This document shows, one piece after another, positions 34,015-42,754 of a stretch of 64,000 nt of DNA. The first letter of the stretch is position 1, and each line of letters starts with the position of its first letter. The position numbers and the translations under genes were made by a program. The DNA comes from Ruminococcus flavefaciens. GTDB taxonomy: Bacteria > Bacillota > Clostridia > Oscillospirales > Ruminococcaceae. The DNA lies in the NCBI GenBank assembly GCA_015067005.1, contig SVNH01000008.1, forward strand, positions 1-64,000, given 5' to 3'. The notes under the pieces are model-generated. The model was not told where the DNA came from. It did no database searches and worked only from the letters and a program-made list of their open reading frames with translations.

Positions 34015-37000
34015 TTATTTCACATATTCGCTTAAACCATTGATATTTGCTTTTTTGAGCTCATTGGCAATGAGCTGTGCAATTACAGGTGAACCTGTCT
34101 CATTGAAGTGAGTTGTATCGAAATGCAGCTTAGCAGCGTTGTCGTAGCCGATAGAATTGTAGTAATTCACCATAGCGCCGTTGACATCAACGTATGGTAT
34201 CGAATACTTAGCCGCAAGACGCTTGCAGGCATCGGCGTAATCGGTATATGAAGCCACGAATCTGCCGTTTGAATATGCTTTCAGTCCGAGAGTACAGGAC
34301 ATAAGTATCGGAGTTGCTCCCTTAGCCTTAGTATCCTTTATGAACGAAGTCATATACCACTCATATGAGCCGCTTGAAGGATTATCAACATTGCCGCAGA
34401 GCGGAGCATATCTGTCTGCATAGGACTTTCCCGCATCGTTTATCGCAAACTGTATAGTCACGAAATCGCCCTGCTTTAGGTTATCAGCAACAGCTGCAAA
34501 TCTGCCTTCATCGTAGAATTTCTTGGAGCTTCTTCCAGCCATTGCGTGGTTGTAGATGCTCAGACCGTCCGAGAAGAATTCGGGGATATTATAGCCCCAG
34601 CCCTGTATAGGACCGCCCTGCTGTGACTGCTTTCGTGCATCGTAGTACATACAGGTCGAATCACCAACAAGATAAAGTGCAGGCTTGCTTGTGTCGATAT
34701 CCTGACCGTGAGCGTTAGGATCATAGACCTCAGCAACAGGCTCATCAGTAAGAGTTATTGTAAGGTAATCGAAGTTCGGACCGCCGTCGCTGACTGCCGA
34801 TTCAAATTTGATCTTGTTCTCACCGGCTTTGAGCGGAAGTACAAGTCCGAGCGCATCCCAGTTGGTCCATGCACCGGTCGGCGCAAAGGACTGCATCCAG
34901 TAGGTCTGGGTGTCGCCGTTCACGTATACAGCGGTCTTTCTGTCTGCCGCCGAGCCGTTGGCAAAGCGGACATATGCCATATATCTTCCGGCTTCTGCGG
35001 CATTGACAGTAAATGTGATACTGCTGCCGAGCTGATTTGCGAGGTCGATATAGCCGGTATTCGAGGTCTTGCCCATTGAAGCATCAGTCTTGGTGTAGCC
35101 GGCATTTGTATCCTGAGTCCAGCCGTCAGTCCACTCCTGATCCACTGCGAAATAATAGCCAGCCCACGGATCAGAAGGCTCGGTTACCGGCTCTTCCTCG
35201 TATTCGACAGGCGGAAGCTCTTCGAGCAGAAGTGTGCAGCGCTGGATAAACATGGCGTCCTGAAGATTTACGCCGTCATTGCCGACGACATCAGCGTTGA
35301 TTATGCCTTTATCTGTAATACCGTCCTCTTTTCCGACTCCGTATTTTGCAGGATTGAGGAAATACTGCATTATCATAACAACATCTGACATATCTATCTG
35401 ACCGTCACAGTTTGCATCGCCGGGACGCTTCTTTATGACATTGCCGTGAGTTACAGGCTCATCAGTTTCGGTAGGAATAGACGGCTCTTCTGTTTCGGTC
35501 ACCGGCTCATCGGTGACTGGCTCTGTTGTGGGAGCATCCTCTTTAACGACCTCTGCGATCCATTTCTGGCAGTTATGCGAATTGCGCTCCCACTCCTGAA
35601 CATTAGCACCAGCCGACATCGAAGCACTTGCGACCTCCATTGCACTGCTGTCGCCGGAGCATCTTGTGACGATAGTATAGCTGCCGTCCGTATTCGGGAA
35701 GAACCTGAACCACTGGGCGTTTGAGTTGGTATTGGTATAGATGCCTATATTTGTACCGTTATCAGCCTTGCCATAGTCAACATCAAGCAGATAAGTCTGA
35801 CCGCCGTCAAGCTCAGACCAGATCTCGTAATAATTATAGCCCTTATGTCTGAGGTGCCACGTATTCCAGTCGCCTATGCTGTCCCCGTTCCACTGCTGAA
35901 CATTTGCACCGGCTTCTGCCTTACCGTCCTTGACTTCGAGGTAAAGTCCGCTGTTTACGTTCTTGAAACGATACTTCACAGAGGTGTCCATTTCGGCAGG
36001 CTTAGGTGCAAGACCTGTAAGGTCAGCCATTATCTCGGCTAATTTAACAGCACCCGCCTTGCTCTGGTGGAGATCGTCCGCAGAGCCGTTAGCCTGTATA
36101 GCATAGTAGGAAGCCATTCCGTCATAGCCGACAGAAAGACCGAAATCCTGCCACGGTGTGAACAGGTCGAGGACCTTAACATTCTCAGCAGCACCTACCT
36201 GATCGAGCTGACCGCCGAACCAGCGTCCGGTAAGCAGCGGACTTCTTGTGAGGTCGCCGCGTCTTCCCTGCTGCTTTACAAGGAGAACTGTCATGCCCTT
36301 TGCCTTTGCCTTCTGCGTCATATACGTAACAGTTTCGGCATATTCAGTTTCATTGGAATAGTTCTTATCGTTGATACCGATAGAGATTATGTAATAATCG
36401 CCCTTTTTACCGTATGCTTCGATAGGTGCGAACTGACCGCCGTCGAGGAAGCCCTTTGCGAACTGTCCTGATGTTGCCATATTGCGGACTTCATATCCGC
36501 TGCCTGCGATCTTGCTCTGGAAGAACTGTCCCCAGCCGTGCTGAGCAGAATCATCCTGATTATAGTAGTTCGCAACGGTGGAATCGCCGCATATCCATAC
36601 AGTCGGCGGCATCTCACCGGTAGTATTGATCTGTTTTATCTCAATTGCAGATATTGATCTCTCACCGTTCTTGATGCCTGTAACAGCCTGTATATTGAGC
36701 TGTCCGTCAGTTACCGGAAGCTTGACTGTTTCAGTTGCATTCAGCCTTGTGAGGTTCATCATCTGGAGCATACCCTCCATTTTGATAGAGGTACGCGGCG
36801 CATTGCCGACTGTAACCTTTACCTCATAAAGTCCCTTCGGGAGATCGACATTGAAAGTATTGCCCGTATCATCGGAATTAAATACAACGCAATCGCTGCC
36901 GGCACCGCGTCCGCTTGTCGAAGCGTTGGTTACGTTCCATGTCTGAGCGAAACCGTAGCCCCTTGAAGCGTTATAGCCTTCCGAAGCCGATACTCCGGTG

Positions 37001-37161
37001 TAGCCGCTTTCGGTGCCGCCTCCGCCGAGATCGAATTTCCATTCTGTGGCTGCCGCCGAAGCTTCAAGTCCTGATTTTGCCGGGATCTCGCCTATACCCG
37101 CAAACATACCCAGCGACATCGCTGCCGAAACGATACCGCTGACAATTTTTTTGAATCGCAT
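34015..37161 (-). CDS. Cellulosomal double SGNH esterase (CE12-like) with ricin-type CBM, internal dockerin and CBM35-like module
   Basis: A 1,048-residue exported protein. Order: signal peptide (1-37), beta-sandwich domain (40-178), SGNH esterase 1 (186-385; CGDSTVANYY with Ser194, GINDKNY, Asp362-x-x-His365), ricin-type lectin/CBM13 (395-540), Thr/Glu/Pro linker, type I dockerin (about 578-648; two calcium loops at GDANCDGQIDMSD and NADVVGNDGVNLQD), CBM35-like domain (665-805), and SGNH esterase 2 (826-1045; VGDSTCMYYD with Ser834, DTTHFN). Both esterases resemble rhamnogalacturonan acetylesterases, which remove acetyl groups from pectin. The dockerin would plug it into a cellulosome. SD GGAGG is 6 bases before the ATG. 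Confidence 0.9.
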   Translation of the reverse strand: MRFKKIVSGIVSAAMSLGMFAGIGEIPAKSGLEASAAATEWKFDLGGGGTESGYTGVSASEGYNASRGYGFAQTWNVTNASTSGRGAGSDCVVFNSDDTGNTFNVDLPKGLYEVKVTVGNAPRTSIKMEGMLQMMNLTRLNATETVKLPVTDGQLNIQAVTGIKNGERSISAIEIKQINTTGEMPPTVWICGDSTVANYYNQDDSAQHGWGQFFQSKIAGSGYEVRNMATSGQFAKGFLDGGQFAPIEAYGKKGDYYIISIGINDKNYSNETEYAETVTYMTQKAKAKGMTVLLVKQQGRRGDLTRSPLLTGRWFGGQLDQVGAAENVKVLDLFTPWQDFGLSVGYDGMASYYAIQANGSADDLHQSKAGAVKLAEIMADLTGLAPKPAEMDTSVKYRFKNVNSGLYLEVKDGKAEAGANVQQWNGDSIGDWNTWHLRHKGYNYYEIWSELDGGQTYLLDVDYGKADNGTNIGIYTNTNSNAQWFRFFPNTDGSYTIVTRCSGDSSAMEVASASMSAGANVQEWERNSHNCQKWIAEVVKEDAPTTEPVTDEPVTETEEPSIPTETDEPVTHGNVIKKRPGDANCDGQIDMSDVVMIMQYFLNPAKYGVGKEDGITDKGIINADVVGNDGVNLQDAMFIQRCTLLLEELPPVEYEEEPVTEPSDPWAGYYFAVDQEWTDGWTQDTNAGYTKTDASMGKTSNTGYIDLANQLGSSITFTVNAAEAGRYMAYVRFANGSAADRKTAVYVNGDTQTYWMQSFAPTGAWTNWDALGLVLPLKAGENKIKFESAVSDGGPNFDYLTITLTDEPVAEVYDPNAHGQDIDTSKPALYLVGDSTCMYYDARKQSQQGGPIQGWGYNIPEFFSDGLSIYNHAMAGRSSKKFYDEGRFAAVADNLKQGDFVTIQFAINDAGKSYADRYAPLCGNVDNPSSGSYEWYMTSFIKDTKAKGATPILMSCTLGLKAYSNGRFVASYTDYADACKRLAAKYSIPYVDVNGAMVNYYNSIGYDNAAKLHFDTTHFNETGSPVIAQLIANELKKANINGLSEYVK

Positions 37162-37234
37162 ATTAAATCCTCCAGTTCATAAATATCTCACGCTGCCTAA
37201 AGCGCTCGAAGATCACGCGAATACATCTGTATAG

Positions 37235-37263
37235 ATTTTACCACAGTTTTACCGCAAAGTCAA
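37235..37263 (-). promoter_or_regulatory. Promoter of the esterase gene
   Basis: Read leftward: TTGACT, 17-nt spacer, TAAAAT, about 75 bases before the ATG. Confidence 0.65.
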
Positions 37264-37330
37264 TAGTATAGCTATACATATTACGATCTTTTTTGTGATA
37301 TTTTTCTCAAACCTCAAAAACTGTTATCTA

Positions 37331-37359
37331 TTGAAAAATCTCCGCAGATGTGTTATACT
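37331..37359 (+). promoter_or_regulatory. Promoter of the RadC-like gene
   Basis: TTGAAA (37331-37336), 17-nt spacer, TATACT (37354-37359). Confidence 0.7.
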
Positions 37360-37393
37360 TAATTGATACATCATTGCATAAGAGGTGAACACT

Positions 37394-38080
37394 ATGCCTG
37401 AAAAACACGTTCATAACGGACACAGAAAACGTCTCAGACAAAAATATCTTTCCAACGGATTCTCAGGTTTTACCGATCAGGAACTCATCGAAATGCTGCT
37501 GTTCACTACCATTCCACGCTCCAACACAAGCACTGCGGCAAGCAATCTCCTGAAAGAGTTTGATACGATAGATAATATAATCCACTCAGAGCCATCCGAG
37601 CTCCAGAAGGTCGCCGGTATAGGCGCTTCGAGTGCTGATCTGCTGAATACGATCGGCAAAATAGTTGATAAGCTTTCCGAGCAGAAGCTTATGAAGGTCT
37701 GCTGCGATCCGCGCGAGGTGATAAAGAATTATGTCAAGGAACGCTTCTGCCGTCTGCCGGCAAATACAGTTTCCCTCGTACTGTGCGATGACTTTCTGAA
37801 CATAGTCAACACACGTGATTGTCCCGTGGACTGCATCCTGCGCGGAACAGTCACCCTCCGCGGACTGCTCGAGGATATTCTCTTCACAGATGCTTCACAC
37901 GTCATTATAGCATTCAACCACAAAGACCATATCGCTGTTCCGGAGGACAACGATTACCTCATAACTAATAATATAGCCTCTTCTCTCCAGAAACTCGACA
38001 TACTTCTTGAGGACGTTCTCGTAATAGGCGAAAACGGCAATATTTTTTCGTTCCGTGAAAGCGGTTCTTTCAGTTTCTGA
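37394..38080 (+). CDS. RadC-family JAB-domain protein with altered metal motif
   Basis: A 228-residue protein. ATG 37394 follows AAGAGGTG; the in-frame GTG at 37385 is part of that site. The N-terminus (HRKRLRQKYLSNGFSGFTDQELIEMLLF) and the helix-hairpin-helix (LQKVAGIGASSADLL) match RadC. In the JAB part the usual HNHPSG...SxxD is replaced by FNHKDHIAVPEDND, so the first histidine is lost and the rest is changed; a metalloprotease activity is doubtful. The family's cellular role is unsettled even for intact members. Confidence 0.82.
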   Translation: MPEKHVHNGHRKRLRQKYLSNGFSGFTDQELIEMLLFTTIPRSNTSTAASNLLKEFDTIDNIIHSEPSELQKVAGIGASSADLLNTIGKIVDKLSEQKLMKVCCDPREVIKNYVKERFCRLPANTVSLVLCDDFLNIVNTRDCPVDCILRGTVTLRGLLEDILFTDASHVIIAFNHKDHIAVPEDNDYLITNNIASSLQKLDILLEDVLVIGENGNIFSFRESGSFSF

Positions 38081-38163
38081 GATCAGAAAACGGCAGCAGA
38101 AAAATAGTATGTTCAGTATTGCGTTCATAACGCAGTTAATATGTATGTCTCCGGGAGGACACC

Positions 38164-39777
38164 ATGAAAATCAGCATTATATCTGCAATTCTTCTTATAT
38201 TGGGACTTTGCGGTATGATAGGCTCGCTCGCGTGGGTGCTCGGACGCGGCAACCGCAACCGCCTGACAAGGCTCTTCATCAGCTGTCAGGCTTCGATAGT
38301 TCTTTGGATAGTCTCCGAGCTGCTCATTCAGTTTTCGGCAACGCAGTCGCAATACTGGAAAAGCTACCTCATAGGCAACGTCGGTATCAGCTGTTTCAGT
38401 CCGCTGTGGCTTATGCTTACTGCTGAATACTCCGAAGTTTCACCCAAAGCAAAGAAAAATCTTAGCCTTACTCTGCTCATCTCTTTAGCTTCAATGCTGG
38501 TCATCTGCACCAACATGAAGCATCATTTGTACTATTCAGTTTTCGATGAGGGAGATGTGAAATACGGTCCGCTTTTCTACGTTTTCCAGATGATTTACTA
38601 CATCTGCATAATCTCCGGCTTTGTACTCATCGGACTTAAACACAGAAGCAGACACGAAATGATAAACAAGCAGTCCGTGCTGCTGATACTTTCGTCTGCG
38701 ATACCGCTTATCATAAACACACTTTCCATTGTAAACGTCTTTCACTCCAAGCTGCGCCTTACGCCGTTTATCTTCGGGCTATCAAGTCTGCTGCTCATCA
38801 TCGCACTCGGAAGGTACGGTCTCCTCAACATCAACAGCATCGCAATGCGCGAAACTATCGACAACATCGACAGCGGTGTTGTGATCTTCAACACAAACGG
38901 CTATATTTCTTATAAAAACAAATACATAGAAGGTCTGCCTTTTCTGAAAGACATCAAGACCTCACAGCAATTCATCAAGGCAGTTTCCGAAGCCGCAGAT
39001 CAGGGGATACCTGCAAATTTCTCAACTGCGGAGATAAAATGCGGCAACGAGTATTACAGCCTGAAGCAGTCCGACTGCGACAACAAAAACGGAAACCTCG
39101 TTGCGCGTACTATCACTATCACCAATGTCACTGAATACCACGAGCATATGATCGCTGAAAAGCAGCTGAGCCTCGAACAGGAACGCACCCGCATCGCTCA
39201 GGAAATGCACGATTCAGCCGGACACACCTTCACGATGATAAGTGCCCTTGCAAGACTGCTCCGCTCGGATATGCAGGCGGAGATTCCCGATACATCGGAC
39301 GTTCTCGAAAAGGTATCCGAGATAGACGGGCTTTCACGGAGCGGTGTCACGCAGCTGCGCTGTACTATCAACAACCTGCGCGATCAGGCATTTATGTCGT
39401 CTGTCACCAACGCCATACAGTCCGTGGTAACAGCTATCCGCGGCGTTGAAGTCGAGCTGTGCGTTCAGGGCGAAGAGGACGGGCGGTATCAGTTCTGCAT
39501 AAGGGAAATGTACGATAACTGCCGCGAAACTATCACCAACGCTCTGCGCTATTCAAACGCGGACAAAATAGACATTATCCTCAAATTCCTCCCAGAACGC
39601 ATCGAGCTCCACATTCTCGATAACGGCGACGGCTGCGACAGTATCGAGGAGCACAACGGTCTGCACGGGATACGCAGCCGCACGGAAAGTCTCGGCGGCG
39701 AAGTGAGATTTATGTCAATGGCAAACGAGGGATTCCATACAAGTATAAGGATACCTGTCAGGGGGGTGCAATCATGA
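38164..39777 (+). CDS. Seven-helix sensor histidine kinase, NarL/DesK type
   Basis: A 537-residue membrane kinase. About seven membrane helices fill residues 1-225, as in the histidine-kinase 7TM sensor family. A short PAS-like region follows (ETIDNIDSGVVIFNTNGYISYKNK). The phosphoacceptor is in the HisKA_3 box IAQEMHDSAGHTFTMISAL, and the ATPase part has NALRYSNADKI, ILDNGDGCD and HGLHGIRSR-type segments. Its stop overlaps the response-regulator start by 4 bases. It sits directly upstream of the lipid-gene cluster, which makes that cluster its probable target. Confidence 0.88.
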   Translation: MKISIISAILLILGLCGMIGSLAWVLGRGNRNRLTRLFISCQASIVLWIVSELLIQFSATQSQYWKSYLIGNVGISCFSPLWLMLTAEYSEVSPKAKKNLSLTLLISLASMLVICTNMKHHLYYSVFDEGDVKYGPLFYVFQMIYYICIISGFVLIGLKHRSRHEMINKQSVLLILSSAIPLIINTLSIVNVFHSKLRLTPFIFGLSSLLLIIALGRYGLLNINSIAMRETIDNIDSGVVIFNTNGYISYKNKYIEGLPFLKDIKTSQQFIKAVSEAADQGIPANFSTAEIKCGNEYYSLKQSDCDNKNGNLVARTITITNVTEYHEHMIAEKQLSLEQERTRIAQEMHDSAGHTFTMISALARLLRSDMQAEIPDTSDVLEKVSEIDGLSRSGVTQLRCTINNLRDQAFMSSVTNAIQSVVTAIRGVEVELCVQGEEDGRYQFCIREMYDNCRETITNALRYSNADKIDIILKFLPERIELHILDNGDGCDSIEEHNGLHGIRSRTESLGGEVRFMSMANEGFHTSIRIPVRGVQS

Positions 39778-40397
39778 TAAAAATACTGCTGGTCGACGAC
39801 GTGCCTATACTGCGCGCCGGTCTTAAAGCCGTCATCTCAGGGGACAGCGAGCTGAAAGTTGTCGGTGAAGCCTCAAACGGCAAGGAGGCTCTTGAAATGT
39901 CCACACGCCTTAAACCCGATGTCGTTCTTATGGATATGCGAATGCCCGATTTCGACGGCAGCTACGGTACAAGGCAGATCAAAACGTGCCTTCCGGGGAT
40001 AAAGGTACTCGTACTGACGACGTTCGACGATCAGGAAACCGTTGACCGCGCTGTTGCAGCCGGTGCAGACGGCTATATCCTTAAAGAAATGGACAACGAC
40101 AAGATAGTCAGTTCCATAAAAGCTGTCGCAGGCGGCATCAATGTATTCTGTGACAACATCTTCCAGTCGATAAAGAAAAACGTGGTGCAGTCCGCACCAA
40201 AGGACTTCGGACTTACCGAGCGCGAGATAGACTTCATTCGCCTTATCTGCGAAGGTGCTGACAACAAGGAGATCTCAGCAAAGCTCTTCCTCGCTGAGGG
40301 AACTGTCCGCAACGGTATTTCCCGTCTGTTGGAAAAACTCAGTCTCAAGGACCGCACACAGCTTGCAGTCTTTGCAATAAAAAACAATATCGTTTAA
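39774..40397 (+). CDS. NarL-family response regulator
   Basis: A 207-residue regulator. The receiver domain has paired acidic residues (LLVDDVP), phosphoacceptor Asp in VVLMDMRMPDFDG (about residue 54) and Lys near VLKE. The C-terminal LuxR/NarL helix-turn-helix is DFGLTEREIDFIRLICEGADNKEISAKLFLAEGTVRNGISRLLEKL. Its ATG overlaps the kinase stop. A terminator follows, and a pair of palindromes lies at 40449-40475 in front of the next operon. Confidence 0.92.
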   Translation: MIKILLVDDVPILRAGLKAVISGDSELKVVGEASNGKEALEMSTRLKPDVVLMDMRMPDFDGSYGTRQIKTCLPGIKVLVLTTFDDQETVDRAVAAGADGYILKEMDNDKIVSSIKAVAGGINVFCDNIFQSIKKNVVQSAPKDFGLTEREIDFIRLICEGADNKEISAKLFLAEGTVRNGISRLLEKLSLKDRTQLAVFAIKNNIV

Positions 40398-40413
40398 CGT
40401 TTCCGCAACACCG

Positions 40414-40442
40414 CGCCGACCAGCAATGGTCGGCGTTTTTTT
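40414..40442 (+). terminator. Terminator of the two-component operon
   Basis: Arms CGCCGACCA (40414-40422) and TGGTCGGCG (40427-40435) with a GCAA tetraloop, then TTTTTTT. Confidence 0.92.
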
Positions 40443-40448
40443 ATTATA

Positions 40449-40512
40449 GTGACATTTGTCACTCGCAAAGTGACAGCCGACCTCTTCCAAATTCCGGCAG
40501 AATGCGTATAAT
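40449..40512 (+). promoter_or_regulatory. Operator candidate and promoter of the lipid-gene cluster
   Basis: GTGACA (40449-40454), TGTCAC (40457-40462) and GTGACA (40470-40475) form two interlocked palindromes: GTGACA-TT-TGTCAC and TGTCACT-N5-AGTGACA. They end 31 bases before a TATAAT (40507-40512) whose -35 (CTTCCA, 40484-40489) is poor. A weak -35 with a palindrome just upstream is what one expects for activator control, most likely by the adjacent NarL-type regulator. Confidence 0.65.
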
Positions 40513-40547
40513 TAAAGCATAGACTACGGAAAGACAGGTGAACTTCT

Positions 40548-40964
40548 ATGAAAGTGATATTCTACGAAATATACGACTGCGAATATGAACTGCTCAACGA
40601 CAAACCGGCAATAATAGCTCCTTACTGCACTGACGATTATCTGCTGAAAAAGTACCGCTTCATTCAGCTGCTGGATGGCAGGTGGGTTCACTATATGACT
40701 GAACGCGAAATTGTTTATATTAGCAATAATCTCAATGAAAGTATAATCAATTTCAATAATTGTGATGAAATATACCGTTTGTCGGATTCACATAAGCCGG
40801 CACCACAACACAAAAATGATCCTGCGAAAATATTATTATTATTCATTATCACTTTTATGGTTTCATATTTAATTTGGTCGGTCGTTAGTTGTATCAATGA
40901 GTGTAATGAGTGTAAGAAAGACATTAAAAGTTTTCCAGATTCGTGCCAAGAAAGCCAAGACTAA
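40548..40964 (+). CDS. Hypothetical protein with one membrane helix, first gene of the lipid-gene cluster
   Basis: A 138-residue protein starting at ATG 40548 behind ACAGGTG. A polar N-terminal part (residues 1-92) is followed by one membrane helix (about 94-112) and a cysteine-containing tail (SCINECNECKKD). Base composition is clearly more AT-rich than in the following genes, which hints at a separate origin. No family recognised. The next gene starts 25 bases later with no terminator between. Confidence 0.6.
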   Translation: MKVIFYEIYDCEYELLNDKPAIIAPYCTDDYLLKKYRFIQLLDGRWVHYMTEREIVYISNNLNESIINFNNCDEIYRLSDSHKPAPQHKNDPAKILLLFIITFMVSYLIWSVVSCINECNECKKDIKSFPDSCQESQD

Positions 40965-40989
40965 AAACTCATTCTGAAAGGTCAATGCT

Positions 40990-41715
40990 ATGAAGATACA
41001 CATCAACACAGATCACGGCACAATATCGCCTTACAGTATATTTCTCCTGCTTTCATTAGCTGCCGGAACTGCTGTTATCATCCGGCTGTGTATCAGGCGC
41101 GGGATAACTCTGAGGAAGTCGCTTCTCCTCGCAGCAATGATACCGCCTATGTGCATAAGCTGTGCTGCGGCTTTCGCATTTGTAACATCCGGCGGAAGGA
41201 TCATCGGATTTGCTTCGATAGGTGCAGCTGCCGGAGTATACATCTCAGCGCTGCTCATCTCGCTCATATGGCAGACTCCCGGCGAAAGAGCGATACTGCT
41301 CCAGAACTGCACATTCGCCATGCCGCTGATGTACGGTATAGCAAAGGTCGGCTGCTTCACCGCAGGCTGCTGTCACGGTATCTGCTATGACGGTCTGCTC
41401 TGTGTAAGGTACACCGGAAAACGCATCGGCGATATATGTGTATTCCCGGTACAGCTCATGGAATCAGTTGTGTTCATCGCTATATTCATTGCCGGAATGG
41501 TATTTCTGAAAAAACACGATATACATTCAGTGCAAAAGGTTGCAATTCTTTCAGCCGCAGCAAAATTTGTCCTTGAATTCCTCAGAAAATCGCACTCCCA
41601 CAGAGCATTATCCATTGAACAGGCCATCTGCCTGCTGGTAACTATCGTTTGTCTCATCAATATGAAGAAAAGTCAGAAACGTCAGAAGGTCACTGCAAAG
41701 TCAGTGACGCAGTAA
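40990..41715 (+). CDS. Lgt-like prolipoprotein diacylglyceryl transferase paralog
   Basis: A 241-residue protein with about seven membrane helices. The region GIAKVGCFTAGCCHGICYDG replaces the GRIGNFxNGExYG block of housekeeping Lgt; the Cys-rich form marks a recurring Lgt-like paralog group. PVQLMES and the C-terminal KFVLEFLR segment also fit Lgt. Classical Lgt moves diacylglyceryl from phosphatidylglycerol to a cysteine of lipoproteins. In this cluster, with lipid-type kinases and a prenyltransferase, a different acceptor is possible. Function by family only. Confidence 0.75.
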   Translation: MKIHINTDHGTISPYSIFLLLSLAAGTAVIIRLCIRRGITLRKSLLLAAMIPPMCISCAAAFAFVTSGGRIIGFASIGAAAGVYISALLISLIWQTPGERAILLQNCTFAMPLMYGIAKVGCFTAGCCHGICYDGLLCVRYTGKRIGDICVFPVQLMESVVFIAIFIAGMVFLKKHDIHSVQKVAILSAAAKFVLEFLRKSHSHRALSIEQAICLLVTIVCLINMKKSQKRQKVTAKSVTQ

Positions 41716-41732
41716 CGAAAGGGTGTGTTTCT

Positions 41733-42152
41733 ATGAAAACAACTGCTATGACAGGCACTTTCAACCGTACTCGAAATGAACGTGCTTCAATGAAAAACAA
41801 GAACGTCTTCCAGAGTATGCGCTGCGCCTTTCAGGGAATGCAGGCAGCTTGGAAGGAGGAACGCAATTTCCGCGAATATACCGCTATCTACTCCGTGTTT
41901 TTCTTCGCAGGACTTATGCTCGGAGTATCCGCGGCAGAATTCCTGATCGGCTTTGCACTCGTCTGCGGAGTTTTTGCGGCGGAGTACCTCAACACTGCCC
42001 TTGAACGTCTCCTCGACACTAAATTCCCCGAAATATCCGCCGATAACAAGTTCATCAAGGACACTGCCGCAGCCGGTGTATTCATCCTTTCGATAGCGTT
42101 CTTCGTATCGCAGGCAATTATCCTTATCCCGAAATTTCTGGAGATGATGTGA
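41733..42152 (+). CDS. Diacylglycerol/undecaprenol kinase-like protein (DgkA family)
   Basis: A 139-residue membrane protein, somewhat longer than typical DgkA (about 120). I take ATG 41733; MKNKNVFQSM at 41790 is an alternative. SMRCAFQGMQAAWKEERNFREYTAIYS, three membrane helices, FAAEYLNTALERLLD (catalytic Glu) and KDTAAAGVFIL are the family's motifs. It would phosphorylate a lipid alcohol (diacylglycerol or undecaprenol) with ATP at the inner membrane face. Its stop overlaps the next start by one base (TGATG). Confidence 0.82.
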   Translation: MKTTAMTGTFNRTRNERASMKNKNVFQSMRCAFQGMQAAWKEERNFREYTAIYSVFFFAGLMLGVSAAEFLIGFALVCGVFAAEYLNTALERLLDTKFPEISADNKFIKDTAAAGVFILSIAFFVSQAIILIPKFLEMM

Positions 42153-42736
42153 TGAGAATCCTCATTATGTACGCAACCCTGACGCCTGTTGTCATTGCCG
42201 GAGCCGCAAATATGCTGTTCACGAAAACTCAGCTCTACCGCTCCCACTGCTCTCCGATAGACGGCGGAAAAAACTTCTCCGACGGCAAGCGTATCTTCGG
42301 CGACAATAAAACATGGGCAGGCTTTTTCGGTATGATAGCCGCAACCGCTCTCGCGCAGATAATGTGGGGACTTCTCACAGCATCGTCCGGAGCGATAAGC
42401 AGCCGCAACGAACTCTACCACAGCTTTGACAATTCCCTGCTGTTCAACGCCATAGCCGGTGCGATGTTCGGGCTTGCCTACGTCCTCTGCGAGCTGCCGA
42501 ACAGCTTCATAAAGCGCCGCATAGACATTCAGCCGGGAAAAACCTCACACGGCTTAAAAGGAGCGATTTTCTTCATCATCGACCAGATAGACTCGCTGCT
42601 CGGAGTAGTCCTGATTCTGACACTGTTCACAGGTCTCACTATTCCGCAGTACATACAGTATATCGTACTCGGTGCACTGACTCATATCGCGCTGAACCTG
42701 ATACTTTACGCGGCAAAGATCCGAAAAAATCTATAA
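42152..42736 (+). CDS. CDP-archaeol synthase/CDP-diglyceride synthetase-like membrane protein
   Basis: A 194-residue protein with about five membrane helices. SPIDGGKNFSDGKRIFGDNKTWAGFFGMI is the CarS-type nucleotide-binding segment, and FIKRRIDIQPGKTS plus IIDQIDSLLG carry further conserved acidic residues. The family (CarS/CdsA) activates lipid phosphates with CTP: archaeol phosphate in archaea, phosphatidate in bacteria. A bacterium already has CdsA, so this extra member beside a lipid kinase probably activates a special lipid. ATG 42152 overlaps the preceding stop. Confidence 0.82.
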   Translation: MRILIMYATLTPVVIAGAANMLFTKTQLYRSHCSPIDGGKNFSDGKRIFGDNKTWAGFFGMIAATALAQIMWGLLTASSGAISSRNELYHSFDNSLLFNAIAGAMFGLAYVLCELPNSFIKRRIDIQPGKTSHGLKGAIFFIIDQIDSLLGVVLILTLFTGLTIPQYIQYIVLGALTHIALNLILYAAKIRKNL

Positions 42737-42754
42737 CGTGAAAGGAGCATTCAT

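Noticed and set aside
36067-36471. Rightward 134-codon frame inside the esterase gene
   Set aside because: Antisense to a well-supported multidomain protein.
40990-41715. Housekeeping lgt
   Set aside because: The conserved GRIGNF-type block is replaced by a Cys-rich GCFTAGCCHG and the context is not that of lgt, so I call it a paralog.
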